DNA of 64,000 nucleotides from Chitinophaga sp. 180180018-3 (GTDB lineage Bacteria > Bacteroidota > Bacteroidia > Chitinophagales > Chitinophagaceae). Numbering within the stretch: position 1 is the stretch's first letter; each line of letters starts with the position of its first letter. Below the pieces are notes generated by a model, which saw only the letters and a list, made by a program, of their open reading frames with translations, was not told where the DNA came from and ran no database searches. Location of the stretch: positions 1,488,001-1,552,000 of the forward strand of contig NZ_CP140772.1 in the NCBI RefSeq assembly GCF_037893185.1, written 5' to 3'. Shown piece by piece: positions 42,230 through 51,122 of the stretch. The position numbers were made by a program, and so were the translations under genes.

Positions 42230-42424
42230 TATGGTAAATATACAGATAATGTAAGAAGGGCGATTATGGGAATCCCAGAAGGATCGGAATTGGAATTATT
42301 CATTTTAAAACACAAGATGGTTCGATTTCTTCCGAAAATTCACTTTTGCCAAAATTAATTGTCGAACCGTTAGATGAAACGAAGCTGCATGCTAATATAC
42401 ACACTCGACGAGGGTCTTCCGCAA

Positions 42425-42463
42425 AATAAAAATGGACAAACCGAGATAAACTTCGATTTGTCC
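42425..42463 (-). terminator. Rho-independent terminator after tRNA-Leu copy 2
   Basis: Minus-strand hairpin GGACAAATCG...CGGTTTGTCC with a 10-base loop, followed by ATTTTTATTTT. It differs from the terminator of the first tRNA-Leu copy. Confidence 0.75.
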
Positions 42464-42470
42464 ACTTTAG

Positions 42471-42554
42471 TGCCCAGAACTGGATTCGAACCAGCACACC
42501 CTTGCAGGCGCTGCGACCTGAACACAGTGCGTCTACCAATTTCGCCATCTGGGC
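42471..42554 (-). tRNA. tRNA-Leu (anticodon CAG), copy 2
   Basis: Identical over all 84 bases to the tRNA at 11731-11814, same strand, anticodon CAG, long variable arm, no encoded CCA. Flanks differ apart from the bases GTG before the 3' end. A TACCTTTG promoter lies 27 bases upstream, and a terminator lies 8 bases downstream. Confidence 0.96.
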
Positions 42555-42580
42555 ATCCAGGTCCTTTGTTAAAGGGATTG

Positions 42581-42588
42581 CAAAGGTA
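42581..42588 (-). promoter_or_regulatory. Promoter -7 element of tRNA-Leu copy 2
   Basis: TACCTTTG on the minus strand, ending 26 bases before the tRNA 5' end. Confidence 0.65.
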
Positions 42589-42630
42589 ATCCCTTTTCCG
42601 AATTTACCAAACTTTTTTTCAAAAACCCGC

Positions 42631-43443
42631 TTACACCGCTACATTAAATTCACGCAAAGTATCATTCAGGCTCGTCTTCAGATCTGTAGATGCCTTACGC
42701 TGACCAATGATCAGGGCACAGGATACCTGGTATTCACCTGCAGGGAATTTCTTCGTATAAGTACCCGGAATCACCACGCTGCGCGCTGGTACGCGACCCT
42801 TGTATTCGTTCGGCTCGCTGCCGCTTACGTCAATGATCTTGGTCGATTGCGTCAGCACCACGTTAGCACCCAGTACCGCTTCTTTTTCCACCACTACACC
42901 CTCTACTACAATACAACGCGATCCAATAAAGCAGCCGTCTTCAATAATCACCGGGCTCGCCTGCAGCGGCTCCAGCACGCCGCCAATACCAACACCGCCA
43001 CTCAGGTGAACATGTTTACCGATCTGAGCACAGGAACCTACGGTAGCCCATGTGTCTACCATGGTACCTTCATCCACATAGGCGCCAATGTTTACGTAAG
43101 ATGGCATCAGGATACAACCCTTCGCGATATACGCGCCATAACGGGCTACTGCATGAGGCACTACGCGCACTCCCAGATCTTTATAGTTGGATTTTAACCT
43201 CATTTTATCATAGAATTCAAATGGAGCCAGTTCCATTGTTTCCATTGGTTGTATAGAGAAGTACAGCAAAATAGCCTGTTTCACCCATTCGTTCACCTGC
43301 CAGCCATTTTCAGTTGGCGCGGCAACTCTCAGATGACCCTTATCCACTGCTTCTATTACTTCTTTAACCGCATCTGTATATTTTGTTTCCGCTAACAGGC
43401 TGCGATCAGCAAAGGCCGCCTGTATTTGTTGTTGTAATTCCAT
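42631..43443 (-). CDS. dapD: 2,3,4,5-tetrahydropyridine-2,6-dicarboxylate N-succinyltransferase
   Basis: 270 residues from ATG 43443 (MELQQQIQAAFADRS). After an N-terminal helical domain (1-100) comes a left-handed beta-helix of hexapeptide repeats (about 108-225: AYIAKGCILMPSYVNIGAYV, GSCAQIGKHVHLSGGVGIGG, VIIEDGCFIGSRCIVVEGV), followed by a C-terminal strand region with VVIPGTYTKKF. This is DapD, which transfers succinyl from succinyl-CoA in lysine and meso-diaminopimelate synthesis. A TATGTTTG promoter lies upstream. The succinylase route is thus indicated for this organism. Confidence 0.96.
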   Translation of the reverse strand: MELQQQIQAAFADRSLLAETKYTDAVKEVIEAVDKGHLRVAAPTENGWQVNEWVKQAILLYFSIQPMETMELAPFEFYDKMRLKSNYKDLGVRVVPHAVARYGAYIAKGCILMPSYVNIGAYVDEGTMVDTWATVGSCAQIGKHVHLSGGVGIGGVLEPLQASPVIIEDGCFIGSRCIVVEGVVVEKEAVLGANVVLTQSTKIIDVSGSEPNEYKGRVPARSVVIPGTYTKKFPAGEYQVSCALIIGQRKASTDLKTSLNDTLREFNVAV

Positions 43444-43458
43444 GATTATTTTTTTTTG

Positions 43459-43466
43459 CAAACATA
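43459..43466 (-). promoter_or_regulatory. Promoter -7 element of dapD
   Basis: TATGTTTG on the minus strand fits TAnnTTTG exactly, 15 bases from the ATG. Confidence 0.65.
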
Positions 43467-43542
43467 ATAAATGAATCGCCGAAATACCAACTCCCGGCAC
43501 AAAGAATCAACCACTCCCGCCCGCAACCTGTCACTAAACCCT

Positions 43543-43550
43543 TATCTTCG
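43543..43550 (+). promoter_or_regulatory. Promoter-like -7 element directly before the GT4 gene
   Basis: TATCTTCG (one change from TAnnTTTG), four bases before ATG 43555. The spacing is the same as at the helicase gene and suggests leaderless transcription. Confidence 0.4.
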
Positions 43551-43554
43551 CTGC

Positions 43555-44691
43555 ATGAAAATAGGATTCGACGCCAAGCGCGCGTTCCAGAATAATACAG
43601 GCCTGGGGAACTACAGTCGTACCCTGATATCATCGCTGGCGAAGGATTTTCCGGAAGATGAATACTTCCTCTTTGCCCCTAAACAAACTTCCATGTATGA
43701 TGTCAGTGAATGGCCTGCCCTCAGGGTGGTAACTCCCGAAAAACCTCCGTATTCCTGGCTCAGATCCGCCTGGCGCAGCCGCTTCGTGGTGAACGATCTC
43801 CGGCGTTATAAACTCGACCTGTACCACGGCCTGAGTCATGAACTGCCCTTCGGCATCCATAAAAGCGGTGTCAGATCTGTAGTCACCATGCATGACCTTA
43901 TCTTTGAAAGATATCCCCGGCATTATAACCCCGTGGATGTATTTACTTATCGCCGTAAGGCACAATATGCCTGTTTGCATGCCGACAAAGTAGTCGCCAT
44001 CAGCGAACAAACCAGACAGGATCTGATCTCTTTCTATAATACTCCCGCCGATAAGATTGAAGTGGTTTACCAAAGCTGCGATCCGGCGTTTGCCATCACG
44101 GCGCCCGATGATGATATTGCGGCCCTGGGCGCGAAATACCAGCTGCCCTCGCAGTATTTCCTCTATGTAGGTTCTATCATTGAACGTAAGAACCTCCTGG
44201 GCATCGTAACGGCCATGAATACACTGAAAGGCGTGTCAGACATTCCATTGGTAGTACTGGGCAATGGCAGCAGCTATAAGAAAAAAGTAAAGGCTTACCT
44301 GGATGCAAATGGTCTCACCAGTCAGGTGCTATTCCTGAATGAACAGGTAAGGCTGAGCAACGGCGATCTCCCGTTGCTCTATCAGGGCGCGCTCGCACTG
44401 ATATATCCTTCCATATTCGAAGGCTTTGGTATCCCCATCCTCGAAGCCCTGCTAAGCCGCACGCCCGTGATTACATCCAGCGGCTCCTGCTTTGCGGAAA
44501 CTGCCGGCGATGCTGCCCTTTACGTCGACCCGCTCGATCCGCATACCATTGCCACTGCTATGCGTGAAGTAACTTCAAATCCCTCCCTCGTGAAGCAGAT
44601 GCAGGAAAAGGGATGGATCCATGCGCAGCGCTTTACACCCGCAAAATGCGCTGCCGCTATGATGAAAGTTTACCAACAATTAAATAATTGA
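43555..44691 (+). CDS. GT4-family glycosyltransferase
   Basis: 378 residues from ATG 43555 (MKIGFDAKRAFQNNTGLGNY); the longer frame begins in the promoter region. The GT-B fold is shown by the N-terminal NNTGLGNYSRTLI, by HDLIFERYPRHYNP, and by the C-terminal donor-binding part LYVGSIIERKNLLGIVTAMN and PSIFEGFGIPILEALLSRTP with the EX7E motif. Members move sugars from nucleotide sugars to lipids, proteins or polysaccharides; acceptor unknown. It is followed after six bases by the threonylcarbamoyl-AMP synthase gene and is probably co-transcribed with it. Confidence 0.93.
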   Translation: MKIGFDAKRAFQNNTGLGNYSRTLISSLAKDFPEDEYFLFAPKQTSMYDVSEWPALRVVTPEKPPYSWLRSAWRSRFVVNDLRRYKLDLYHGLSHELPFGIHKSGVRSVVTMHDLIFERYPRHYNPVDVFTYRRKAQYACLHADKVVAISEQTRQDLISFYNTPADKIEVVYQSCDPAFAITAPDDDIAALGAKYQLPSQYFLYVGSIIERKNLLGIVTAMNTLKGVSDIPLVVLGNGSSYKKKVKAYLDANGLTSQVLFLNEQVRLSNGDLPLLYQGALALIYPSIFEGFGIPILEALLSRTPVITSSGSCFAETAGDAALYVDPLDPHTIATAMREVTSNPSLVKQMQEKGWIHAQRFTPAKCAAAMMKVYQQLNN

Positions 44692-44697
44692 TGCATA

Positions 44698-45264
44698 ATG
44701 TTTGAAGATGATATCAGCGAGGCGTTAACGGTGCTTCGCGCCGGCAAACTTATCCTTTATCCTACAGATACCATCTGGGGAATCGGTTGCGATGCTACCG
44801 ATGAAACCGCCGTCAGCAGAGTTTTTGCACTCAAACAACGCAACGAAAGTAAAAGTCTGGTAGTGCTGCTGGCGGATGTAAAAGAGCTGCTGCATTACGT
44901 GGCCAATCCCCGCCCCGATATCGCGGAACTGCTGGCTGGCTTCGACCGCCCCACTACGGTGATCTATGAAGGAGCGCTCGGACTGGCTCCCAACGTCATC
45001 AATGACGATGGCAGCATCGCTATCCGCATTGTGAAAGATACTTTCTGCCGTCATCTGATAAAACGCCTTCGTAAACCATTGGTATCCACTTCCGCCAATA
45101 TCAGCGGAATGCCTTCCCCGGCCACTTTCAGGGAAGTAACCCCCGAAATACGCAATGGGGTCGACTATGTAGTGAAATACAGGCAAACGGAAACCACGCC
45201 GGCCGCGGCTTCCAGGATTATCAGGATAAACCGCGATGGTTCTGTGGCGATAATACGGGATTAA
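44698..45264 (+). CDS. L-threonylcarbamoyladenylate synthase (Sua5/YciO/YrdC family)
   Basis: 188 residues. The YrdC fold signature is near the start: GKLILYPTDTIWGIGCDATD, then KQRNESKSLVVLLAD (KxR and Lys of the active site), and STSANISGMPSPATF (SxN). The protein has no Sua5 C-terminal domain, so it is of the short TsaC type. The enzyme makes the threonylcarbamoyl-AMP used for the t6A modification of tRNA. Its start is six bases after the glycosyltransferase stop. It sits close to CCA-adding, miaA and proS genes, all in translation. Confidence 0.93.
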   Translation: MFEDDISEALTVLRAGKLILYPTDTIWGIGCDATDETAVSRVFALKQRNESKSLVVLLADVKELLHYVANPRPDIAELLAGFDRPTTVIYEGALGLAPNVINDDGSIAIRIVKDTFCRHLIKRLRKPLVSTSANISGMPSPATFREVTPEIRNGVDYVVKYRQTETTPAAASRIIRINRDGSVAIIRD

Positions 45265-45278
45265 AAATGTTTATTTAT

Positions 45279-45286
45279 TACATTTG
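45279..45286 (+). promoter_or_regulatory. Promoter -7 element of the CCA-adding enzyme gene
   Basis: TACATTTG fits TAnnTTTG, 47 bases before ATG 45334. Confidence 0.55.
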
Positions 45287-45333
45287 CGCCCTGATTTCAG
45301 CGAAAGGAATAAATTTAACAGGAATATTTTGAT

Positions 45334-46770
45334 ATGATCAGCAGCAAGCCGTTGGATATTCCCTGCTCCCTGCAGGAAAGAAAAGTACTGGAAAGGATAG
45401 CCCTGGCCGCCCATGAACTGGGTGTTCCGGCCTATCTGATCGGGGGCTTCGTGCGGGATAAACTGTTGGGAAGAAAAACAAAGGACATGGACATCGTATG
45501 CGTTGGCGATGGTATCGCCCTCGCTCATAAGGTGGCCGAAAGCTTTGGTGACAATGTTCCCGTTAATTACTTCAAAACCTATGGTACTGCCCAGGTGAAA
45601 TGGAACGACCTGGAAATTGAATTTGTCGGCGCCCGGAAAGAAAGCTACCGCCGGGAATCCCGTAATCCGGAAGTCACTGCAGGTACGCTGCAGGATGATC
45701 AGAACCGCCGCGATTTCACCATCAACGCGATGGCAGTAAGCCTCCGCGACCGCGACTATGGCGAACTGCTCGATCCCTTCAACGGATTGGACGATCTCGA
45801 TAAAAAACTGATCCGTACTCCGCTGGAACCGGCACAAACATTCAGCGACGATCCGCTCCGCATGATGAGAGCTATCCGCTTCGCTTCTCAGCTGCAGTTT
45901 ACGATCATCGACGAAGCTCTCCAGGCTATCCGGGAAAATGCAGATCGTATCAGAATCATCTCTCAGGAAAGAATAACAGACGAATTCAATAAAATAATGC
46001 TCTCCCAGAAACCTTCTGTAGGACTGGATCTCCTCTATAAAACCGGTCTGCTGAAGATTATCTTCCCTCAGATGACAGATATGATAGGAGTGGAGATGTA
46101 TGAAGGCAAAGGGCATAAAGACAATTTTTATCATACCTTGCAGGTGGTGGATAATATTGCTGCCAATACCCGTGACCTCTGGTTGCGGTGGGCGGCACTG
46201 TTACACGATATTGGTAAACCTGCTACCAAGAAGTTTGAGCCAGGCCATGGCTGGACTTTCCATGGGCACGATGCCGTGGGAGGTAAAATGGTGTCACGTA
46301 TCTTTACGAAACTGAAACTGCCGCTGGGCGAGCAGATGAAACTCGTGAAAAAACTGGTAGAACTGCACCTGCGCCCTATTAGCCTTACGAAAGAAAATAT
46401 AACAGATTCGGCTATCCGCAGATTGTTATTCGATGCCGGCGACGATATTGAAGGGTTAATGTTGCTCTGTGAAGCCGATATCACCTCAAAAAATAAAGCG
46501 AAAGTAAAACGATACCTGGAAAATTTCGACCTTGTACGCAAACGACTCAGGGAAGTGGAGGAAAGCGATAAGATTCGAAACTGGCAGCCTCCCATTACCG
46601 GCGAAATCATTATGGAAACATTTGGCCTGAAGCCGGGAAGAATAGTGGGTGACCTGAAAACTGCCATCCGGGAAGCTATACTGGACGGGGAAATTCCGAA
46701 TACCTATGAGGCAGCCTACGCTTTTTTATTGGAAAAAGCAAGTGCATTGAATCTTAGCCCGGTTAAATAA
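45334..46770 (+). CDS. CCA tRNA nucleotidyltransferase / poly(A) polymerase-family protein with HD domain
   Basis: 478 residues. The class II nucleotidyltransferase head shows LIGGFVRDKLLGRKTKDMDI (about 36-55) with the DxD metal pair, RRDFTINAMAV and DDPLRMMRAIRFASQL (about 175-190). An HD domain is present further on (WAALLHDIGKPATKK near 290), as in the CCA-adding enzymes with phosphohydrolase activity. It adds or repairs the 3' CCA end of tRNAs; the tRNA genes here do not encode CCA, so such an enzyme is needed. It has its own promoter. Confidence 0.93.
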   Translation: MISSKPLDIPCSLQERKVLERIALAAHELGVPAYLIGGFVRDKLLGRKTKDMDIVCVGDGIALAHKVAESFGDNVPVNYFKTYGTAQVKWNDLEIEFVGARKESYRRESRNPEVTAGTLQDDQNRRDFTINAMAVSLRDRDYGELLDPFNGLDDLDKKLIRTPLEPAQTFSDDPLRMMRAIRFASQLQFTIIDEALQAIRENADRIRIISQERITDEFNKIMLSQKPSVGLDLLYKTGLLKIIFPQMTDMIGVEMYEGKGHKDNFYHTLQVVDNIAANTRDLWLRWAALLHDIGKPATKKFEPGHGWTFHGHDAVGGKMVSRIFTKLKLPLGEQMKLVKKLVELHLRPISLTKENITDSAIRRLLFDAGDDIEGLMLLCEADITSKNKAKVKRYLENFDLVRKRLREVEESDKIRNWQPPITGEIIMETFGLKPGRIVGDLKTAIREAILDGEIPNTYEAAYAFLLEKASALNLSPVK

Positions 46771-46875
46771 AATTGGTAATTTTACATTACTGTTATAATT
46801 AGCATACACTAGCATTAAGTGCCTCCTCCAAATTGGAGGGTTCAATCATTAAATAACTTATAACCTTTTTTTGTC

Positions 46876-47451
46876 ATGCCGGTTTTGAAATTCAGAGTTT
46901 ATTGGGAAGAAGATGAAAGTGTCTATAGAGACATTGCCATCAAACCGAATCAGACGTTCCTGGCTTTTCACCAGGCTATTTTACAGGCATTCGAATTCGA
47001 CTCCAAACATAAGGCTACCTTTTTCCGCAGCAATGATAACTGGCAGCGGGGCCGGGAAATTATTCTTGAACAGGATAACCAACCCCGTAAAGCTGAACCG
47101 CTGCTGATGGCAGACACCGTGATCGCTGCCGCCGTAAAAGATCCTAACCAGAAATTCATCTATCTGTATGATTTCGCAAAAAACTGGTCGTTCCTGGTAG
47201 AATTGATTGGAGTTTCCAAAGAAGAAAACAGCAAACTCACTTATCCCGCCTGTGTACGTAAAGAAGGCCTCGCGCCAAGCCAATATGGCACCAAAGGCCT
47301 CGTCGGCGATAAGCTCGTGGAAATGGAAGAAAAATATGACCTTAATAAGGAAGGAATGGATGCTGATGGTTTCGGGGAAGAAGGAGAAGAAAGAGACACT
47401 ATGAGCTCAGAAAACGGAGAAGAATTTGGCGGAGAAGAAGAAACTTTTTAA
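46876..47451 (+). CDS. Plasmid pRiA4b ORF-3-like family protein
   Basis: 191 residues, cytoplasmic. The pattern KFRVYWEEDESVYRDIAIKP, LAFHQAILQAFEFDSKHKAT and FIYLYDFAKNWSFLVELIGV (about 90-115) is that of the pRiA4b ORF-3 family, whose role is unknown. The C-terminal 40 residues are very acidic and Gly-rich (GEEGEERDTMSSENGEEFGG) and likely unstructured. A small palindrome, CCTCCAAATTGGAGG, lies 40 bases upstream and may be an operator. A strong terminator follows. Confidence 0.85.
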   Translation: MPVLKFRVYWEEDESVYRDIAIKPNQTFLAFHQAILQAFEFDSKHKATFFRSNDNWQRGREIILEQDNQPRKAEPLLMADTVIAAAVKDPNQKFIYLYDFAKNWSFLVELIGVSKEENSKLTYPACVRKEGLAPSQYGTKGLVGDKLVEMEEKYDLNKEGMDADGFGEEGEERDTMSSENGEEFGGEEETF

Positions 47452-47466
47452 AAAGATGAATACCAG

Positions 47467-47509
47467 TAAGAGTTACAACAAATCCAGGTTGTAACTCTTA
47501 TTTTCTTTT
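47467..47509 (+). terminator. Rho-independent terminator after the pRiA4b ORF-3-like gene
   Basis: A 13-base perfect stem (TAAGAGTTACAAC with GTTGTAACTCTTA) and 8-base loop, followed by TTTTCTTTT. Confidence 0.85.
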
Positions 47510-47554
47510 GGATACAATAACCCCATTTCATCCCTGATCATTAATCCGTTTTTC

Positions 47555-48454
47555 TTGCAAAAGACTGTCATCATTATCGCAGGCCCCACCGCTTCAGGTA
47601 AAACAGCCCTGTCTGTTCAAATGGCAAAGCTGTTCAATACCGCCGTGATTTCCGCAGATTCCCGGCAATGTTATCGCGAAATCAGCATCGGTACCGCTAA
47701 ACCATCCCCGGAAGAACTCGCAGCCGTTCCGCATTATTTTATCAATTCCCATAGCATTAAAGAAGAAGTAAATGCAGGGATCTACGAAAAACTGGCATTG
47801 GTATACGCCCGCAATATCTTTAAGGATAACAATGTAGCCATTATGTGCGGTGGTACAGGGCTGTACATCCGGGCCTTTACAGACGGCATCGATGATATGC
47901 CGGTAATTGAACCGGGAATCCGCACCCGCCTGAACGATATCTACGCGCAGAAAGGTATTTCCTGGCTGCAACAACAATTGCAGGAACGCGATCCCGCATT
48001 CTACGCCGGCGCCGAAATCCATAATCCTCAACGCCTGATCCGCGCCCTGGAAGTACTGGAAGCCACCGGCAAATCCATCACTACCTTCCGGACCGCTACC
48101 CGCACACCCCGCGATTTCAACGTCATCAAAATCGGTATCACGCCCCCTAAAGAAATATTGCACGAGCGCATCAGCCACAGGGCCGACCTGATGCTGGAAG
48201 CTGGTCTCGTAGAGGAAGTGCGTGCGGTTGCCCGCTACCGCGAGCATAACGCCCTGCGTACAGTAGGCTATCAGGAAATATTCCAATACCTCGATGGCCA
48301 CATCTCGCTTGAGCAGGCCATCGAAGACATAAAAGTACATACCCGCCAATATGCAAAGCGCCAACTGACCTGGTTCAGAAAAGATGCCGACATCCACTGG
48401 TTCGATCCCCGCCAGTCTGATGAAATCATCGCGTTCGTTCAGCAGCAGCTTTGA
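47555..48454 (+). CDS. miaA: tRNA dimethylallyltransferase
   Basis: 299 residues. The P-loop is IIAGPTASGKTALSVQMAKL (about 7-26), followed by ISADSRQCYREISIGTAKPS, GGTGLYIRAFTDGIDDMP (about 100) and the C-terminal RQYAKRQLTWFRKD (about 265), all standard for MiaA, which prenylates A37 of tRNAs reading UNN codons. The reading frame opens at a TTG (47555); no ATG is in frame near the N-terminus, so TTG is the likely start. It begins 46 bases after a terminator, and a 67-bp direct repeat pair follows. Confidence 0.95.
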   Translation: MQKTVIIIAGPTASGKTALSVQMAKLFNTAVISADSRQCYREISIGTAKPSPEELAAVPHYFINSHSIKEEVNAGIYEKLALVYARNIFKDNNVAIMCGGTGLYIRAFTDGIDDMPVIEPGIRTRLNDIYAQKGISWLQQQLQERDPAFYAGAEIHNPQRLIRALEVLEATGKSITTFRTATRTPRDFNVIKIGITPPKEILHERISHRADLMLEAGLVEEVRAVARYREHNALRTVGYQEIFQYLDGHISLEQAIEDIKVHTRQYAKRQLTWFRKDADIHWFDPRQSDEIIAFVQQQL

Positions 48455-48455
48455 A

Positions 48456-48522
48456 TTGCCCGCCACCCGCACAGGCCCTCGCTTTTCCATCTTCCAGCTA
48501 TTTCCAAATTTCCAATAAAGTA
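48456..48522. repeat. 67-bp direct repeat downstream of miaA, copy 1
   Basis: 67 bases beginning TTGCCCGCCACCCGCAC and ending CCAATAAAGTA; matches 48540-48606 except two positions. Copies are 17 bases apart (84-base period). It starts just after the miaA stop. No coding frame, function unknown. Confidence 0.95.
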
Positions 48523-48539
48523 CCAGGTACCCATTGCTG

Positions 48540-48606
48540 TTGCCCGCCACCCGCACGGGCCCTCGCTTTTTCATCTTCCAGCTATTTCCAAATTTCCAAT
48601 AAAGTA
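48540..48606. repeat. 67-bp direct repeat downstream of miaA, copy 2
   Basis: Second copy of the 67-base unit (two mismatches to copy 1). The region up to the permease start (48607-48758) is AT-rich and holds no gene. Confidence 0.95.
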
Positions 48607-48758
48607 TCCCACCGGCAAATGTGAACATCACCCTGGCCGGAAATGAACATATAATGTGAAAAATATTATATAGTATTTTTATTTTTATGTAGATAGAATA
48701 ATGGCACCTTCTTCGCGGCATTACTTTCTATTGTACTGAATCTAATTTGCTTCCGCGT

Positions 48759-51122
48759 ATGCTGATAAACTACCTCAAAGTTGCCTGCCGTCATCTGCTG
48801 AAAAACGGGCGCTTTACTGTACTGAATCTCATTGGGCTGTCTACCGGCCTGGCCTGTGCCTTGCTGATCTACCTCTGGGTACACGACGAACGCTCGGTCG
48901 ATAAATTCCATACCAACAACAGCCATCTTTTCCGGGTATTGGAAAACAAACCGCATGAAAAAGGTATAGAAACGTCGCCCGGAATGCCAGGATTACTGGC
49001 GGAAACCATTACCACCACTATGCCCGAAGTGGTCACCGCTACGGTAAGCACTCCTCCGGGCTGGTTTCAGAAAATATTGCTCACTACAGAAAATAAAAGC
49101 CTGAAAGCAGCGGGTATTTTTGCGGACCGGCATTACCTGGAAGTATTCTCTTATCCGCTGATCGAAGGAAACGCGCAATTGGCGCTGGGAAACAGGAATG
49201 GCGTAGTGGTTACCGCTGCGCTGGCAAAACGTCTTTTCGGCAGCACGGGCGCCGCAGTAGGCAAAACCATCACCTGGAAACTCGACCGCATACAGGAAAC
49301 AGCTACTGTTACCGGTGTGCTGAAAGATATTCCCGCAAATTCTTCTACCCGCTTCGATTTTCTGCTGCCATTCACCGCTTTTCAGGACGTGATGAATATC
49401 CGCGATCTCCAGCCGGATGGTCCTTTCTTTACCTACCTGGTAACAAAGCCAGGAACCGATATCACTCAGCTCAATGCTAAGCTGAGCAAGCTGATGACAG
49501 ATGTTAGCCAGGCCAATCCCGCCCGGGAGCTGTTCCTGCAGCATTACAGCGATAGCTACCTGCATGGCAGTTTTGAAAACGGCAGCTCTGCCGGCGGCCG
49601 CATCAGCTATGTCAGGCTGTTTTCATTGGTGGCCCTGTTCATTATCCTGATCGCTTGTGTGAATTTCGTGAACCTCTCTACTGCAAAGGCTTCCGGCCGG
49701 ATGAAGGAAATGGGCGTGCGTAAAGCAATAGGCGCCAATCGCGGTACCCTCATCGTGCAGTATCTCAGCGAATCCATGCTGATCACATTCACCGCCATGC
49801 TGCTGGCGTTGTTGCTGGTAGTACTGCTGCTGCCGGTATTTAATCATATCACTGATAAAGCCCTGACGCTTTCTCCTGATCCCGGTATCATCGGCGGTAT
49901 ACTGGCTATTACACTGGTTACCGGTCTGTTGGCCGGCAGCTATCCCGCCTTATACCTTTCCGGATTCAATCCGCTACATATACTGAAAGGAAGCGTGCAA
50001 CGTGGTACAGTCACACAACTGCTCGCACGGAAAGGGCTGGTGGTATTCCAGTTCACGTTATCGGTGCTGTTCCTCGTGGCTGTGATCACCGTGTACCGCC
50101 AGATCGTGTTCATACAATCCAAACATCCGGGATACGATAAAGACAATATCGTCTACTTCGATGTGGAAGGAAAAGCCACCGAAAATATGCCCGCTTTCCT
50201 GGCGGCGCTGAAAGAGATCCCCGGCGTAGTTAATGCTTCGGGCATGGTAGGAAATGTGCTGGGGGCGCCTGCTATCAGATATACCTGGAAGGGGCGTGGT
50301 GTGCCGGAAACAATCCTGTGCCGCCCGTTCCCGGTGAACTACGGCATGATCGAAACATTAGGCCTCGAAATGGTGGCCGGCCGGCCTTTTTCGAAGGATT
50401 TTGCTACAGATAGTACGAAAATCATTTTTAACGAAGCGGCAATAAAACTCATGGGCATCAATGATCCGGTAGGCAAGGTGATTGAATTCGACGGTGCCAG
50501 AGCTGAAATATTGGGCGTGGTGAAGGATTTTCATTTTCAATCCATGCACGAGCCTATCAAACCGCTGTTCTTTAAACTCGATTTTCACAACAGCACGGTG
50601 ATGGTGAAATTAGCAGCCGGACGTGCGAACGAGACGATCAGCAAACTGTCTGCCTTCTATCATCATTACAACCCCGGCTTTACCTTCGACTATAAATTCC
50701 TGGATGAAGATTATCAGGCCCAATATGCAGCAGAGCAGCGGGTGGGGGTATTGTCCAGGTATTTTACCGGCCTGGCTATTCTTATTTCCTGCCTGGGACT
50801 CGCCGGGCTGGCTACCTACACCGCTGAAAGCCGGCGTAAAGAAATTAGTATCCGTAAAGTGCTGGGTGCTACTGCTGCCAATATCAGCTTCATGCTATCC
50901 ACCGAATTCCTTCGTGCCGTTGTAATCGCCATTGCTGCAGGGCTCCCGCTGGCCTGGTATTGCATGGATCGCTGGTTGAATACTTTTGCTTTTCACATTA
51001 ATGTAGGCGTAGGAGTGCTGATATTTTCGGGAGGTATCATACTGTTGATCTCTCTTTGCACAGTGAGCTATCAATCTGTACGCGCAGCGCTGGAAAACCC
51101 CACGAAAGGATTAGGAATATAG
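48759..51122 (+). CDS. ABC transporter permease of the MacB/FtsX type
   Basis: 787 residues from ATG 48759 (MLINYLKVACRHLLKNG); a TTG four codons upstream is possible. The N-terminal transmembrane helix (about 17-40) and large periplasmic MacB-type domain are followed by an FtsX domain (about 285-400, FSLVALFIILIACVNFVNLS and MKEMGVRKAIGANRGTLI). A second periplasmic domain and second FtsX domain (about 660-780, ESRRKEISIRKVLGATAANI) complete the tandem layout typical of Bacteroidota. There is no ATPase gene next to it. Substrate unknown; an antimicrobial peptide or lipoprotein export role is possible. Its TAG stop lies in the arm of the following repeat element. Confidence 0.92.
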   Translation: MLINYLKVACRHLLKNGRFTVLNLIGLSTGLACALLIYLWVHDERSVDKFHTNNSHLFRVLENKPHEKGIETSPGMPGLLAETITTTMPEVVTATVSTPPGWFQKILLTTENKSLKAAGIFADRHYLEVFSYPLIEGNAQLALGNRNGVVVTAALAKRLFGSTGAAVGKTITWKLDRIQETATVTGVLKDIPANSSTRFDFLLPFTAFQDVMNIRDLQPDGPFFTYLVTKPGTDITQLNAKLSKLMTDVSQANPARELFLQHYSDSYLHGSFENGSSAGGRISYVRLFSLVALFIILIACVNFVNLSTAKASGRMKEMGVRKAIGANRGTLIVQYLSESMLITFTAMLLALLLVVLLLPVFNHITDKALTLSPDPGIIGGILAITLVTGLLAGSYPALYLSGFNPLHILKGSVQRGTVTQLLARKGLVVFQFTLSVLFLVAVITVYRQIVFIQSKHPGYDKDNIVYFDVEGKATENMPAFLAALKEIPGVVNASGMVGNVLGAPAIRYTWKGRGVPETILCRPFPVNYGMIETLGLEMVAGRPFSKDFATDSTKIIFNEAAIKLMGINDPVGKVIEFDGARAEILGVVKDFHFQSMHEPIKPLFFKLDFHNSTVMVKLAAGRANETISKLSAFYHHYNPGFTFDYKFLDEDYQAQYAAEQRVGVLSRYFTGLAILISCLGLAGLATYTAESRRKEISIRKVLGATAANISFMLSTEFLRAVVIAIAAGLPLAWYCMDRWLNTFAFHINVGVGVLIFSGGIILLISLCTVSYQSVRAALENPTKGLGI

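Noticed and set aside
30792..42471. Complete integrative element between tRNA-Leu copy 2 and the tRNA tail at 30.8 kb
   Set aside because: The tail has one mismatch over only 14 bases, there is no integrase inside, and the genes look like a normal Sus-type locus; kept only as a possibility in the tRNA findings.
45271..46134. Long open frame on the minus strand (287 codons)
   Set aside because: It lies opposite the clearly recognised CCA-adding enzyme gene, shows no family features, and is a consequence of the codon bias of that gene.
48456..48606. Direct repeats after miaA considered as a CRISPR-like array
   Set aside because: Only two copies of 67 bases, no palindrome typical of CRISPR repeats, and no cas genes.
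47594..48721. 375-codon open frame on the minus strand
   Set aside because: Opposite miaA and extending into the direct repeats; low-complexity repeats from the 67-bp units, no family features.
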